In this document: one piece after another, positions 5,713 through 6,352 of the stretch
Numbering within the stretch: position 1 is the stretch's first letter
How the letters are laid out: every line of letters starts with the position of its first letter
DNA from: an uncultured Enterococcus sp.
GTDB taxonomy: Bacteria; Bacillota; Bacilli; Lactobacillales; Enterococcaceae
Reading direction: 5' to 3'
Assembly (NCBI GenBank): GCA_946409145.1
Contig: CAMJVA010000094.1
Span: 1 to 6,352, forward strand
Length of the DNA stretch: 6,352 bases
The notes under the pieces: model-generated
Told to the model about the DNA's origin: nothing
Databases searched by the model: none
The model's input: only the letters and a program-made list of their open reading frames with translations
Position numbers and translations under genes: made by a program

Positions 5713-5718
5713 AAAGGA
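5713..5718 (+). promoter_or_regulatory. Ribosome binding site that decides the rpoE start
   Basis: AAAGGA is followed by a 10-nt gap to TTG at 5729. The in-frame GTG at 5720 is only 1 nt away from it, too close to be served, and the ATG at 5693 has no upstream Shine-Dalgarno sequence. This supports the TTG start. Confidence 0.7.
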
Positions 5719-5728
5719 CGTGTCACAT

Positions 5729-6349
5729 TTGGAAATTGAAGGATTAGAGAACCAACCGAAAGAAGAACTTTCCATGATTGAAGTAGCACACGCTATTTTA
5801 GAACAAAAAGGGGAAGTTATGGAGTTTACGGATCTTGTAAACCAGATCCAAACTTATTTGAACAAAGCCAATCAAGACGTACGGGAAGAATTAGCCCAAT
5901 TTTATACAGATTTAAACATTGACGGCAGTTTTATTTCCTTAGGGGATAACCGTTGGGGATTACGTTCTTGGTATCCAATCGACTCTATTGACGAAGAAGT
6001 AACTCATGGAGCAGATGAAGATGAAGAAGATCAACCAAAACGTAAAAAACGTAAAAAAGTTAATGCTTTCTTAGCCAATGATGAAGATGCAATTGATTAT
6101 AACGATGATGATCCAGAAGATACAGATTTAACCGATGATGACGATGATGATGATTTATATGATGACGATGACGACGAAGAAGAAGAAATCGCCGCTTATA
6201 ATTCTGATTTAAAAGAAATCGGTGCTGATGACGTTTCTGATGATGAAGAAGAAGTTCCTGGAGGCGTTGAAGAAGAATTAACTATTGTAGAAGACGATGA
6301 TGATTTATTCGACGACGATGACGAGGAAGAAGAAGAAAAAATCAAATAA
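5729..6349 (+). CDS. rpoE: DNA-directed RNA polymerase subunit delta
   Basis: From TTG 5729 this is a 206-residue protein. The N-terminal HARE-HTH domain (about 10-85) is unmistakable: ELSMIEVAHAILEQKGEV (13-30), AQFYTDLNIDGSFISLGDNR (56-75) and WGLRSWYP (76-83) match delta of Firmicutes. A basic patch KRKKRKK (104-110) follows, then a disordered, almost purely Asp/Glu tail to the end. Delta binds RNA polymerase, displaces nucleic acids and speeds recycling, making transcription sensitive to initiating NTP levels; the basic patch and acidic tail are known functional elements in the B. subtilis protein (173 residues, so this tail is longer). The open frame extends upstream to ATG 5693, but those 12 codons overlap the promoter and do not resemble delta. 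The gene ends with two in-frame TAA codons (6347-6352). Confidence 0.95.
   Translation: MEIEGLENQPKEELSMIEVAHAILEQKGEVMEFTDLVNQIQTYLNKANQDVREELAQFYTDLNIDGSFISLGDNRWGLRSWYPIDSIDEEVTHGADEDEEDQPKRKKRKKVNAFLANDEDAIDYNDDDPEDTDLTDDDDDDDLYDDDDDEEEEIAAYNSDLKEIGADDVSDDEEEVPGGVEEELTIVEDDDDLFDDDDEEEEEKIK
6134..6343 (+). repeat. Low-complexity GAN triplet region with an internal near-repeat in rpoE
   Basis: The acidic tail is coded largely by GAT, GAC and GAA triplets. Two segments are near copies: DDDDLYDDDDDEEEEI (6143-6190) and DDDDLFDDDDEEEEEKI (6293-6343). Each has four Asp codons, TTA, an aromatic codon, an Asp run and a Glu run. Such tracts can expand or contract by slippage, so tail length may vary between strains. 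Confidence 0.7.
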
Positions 6350-6352
6350 TAA

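Noticed and set aside
5693..5728. Twelve extra N-terminal codons on rpoE from ATG 5693
   Set aside because: They overlap the -10 box, lack a ribosome binding site and do not fit delta homology.
1..6352. Mobile element, CRISPR array, tRNA/rRNA or defence system
   Set aside because: I saw no transposase or integrase motif, terminal inverted repeats, regular spaced repeats or tRNA-like clover sequence; all coding space is filled by housekeeping families.

Overview
This AT-rich window looks like conserved chromosomal DNA from a Gram-positive member of the Lactobacillales, most likely Enterococcaceae. The grounds are AAGGAGG-type ribosome binding sites, GTG and TTG starts, a delta subunit of RNA polymerase (a Firmicutes protein), and an HD-domain protein that reads very much like the Enterococcus faecalis dNTP triphosphohydrolase EF1143. 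The species cannot be named from sequence alone.

Layout. Bases 1-45 are the last 14 codons of a universal stress protein gene running in from the left. A second, complete universal stress gene follows (117-569, + strand). A 23-bp perfect inverted repeat (573-620) then acts as a shared two-way terminator against the gene coming the other way, a 12-TM major facilitator transporter (620-1801, - strand) with its own promoter. Next on the minus strand is a tight three-gene operon, transcribed right to left: a lipL-like lipoyl/octanoyl transferase (4946-4119, GTG start), the HD-domain phosphohydrolase (4129-2774, overlapping by 11 bp) and a Cof-type HAD phosphatase (2770-1958, 3-bp gap), ending in a terminator around 1883-1950. 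A 259-bp divergent intergenic region (4947-5205) holds back-to-back promoters, T-tracts, a short inverted repeat and a weak cre-like site. On the right, on the + strand, lie a DUF1934/YwiB-type beta-barrel protein (5206-5640, TTG start) and rpoE, the RNA polymerase delta subunit (best start TTG at 5729, end 6349). Each of these two has its own recognisable promoter.

How the genes relate. The minus operon joins lipoate attachment to 2-oxoacid dehydrogenases and related enzymes with two housekeeping phosphohydrolases, one acting on dNTPs and one probably on sugar phosphates or nucleotides. The only physiological link I can offer between them is general metabolic housekeeping. The DUF1934 gene beside rpoE is a familiar arrangement in Firmicutes, as is a lipL-like gene near an HD-domain gene (compare ywfL and ywfO in Bacillus subtilis).

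I found no mobile element, CRISPR array, RNA gene or defence system, and no convincing previously undescribed system. The points worth a second look are start-codon choice (three neighbouring non-ATG starts), intergenic regulatory structure, the universal stress gene duplication and the repeated acidic tail of delta. No stretch over 300 bases lacks a gene.
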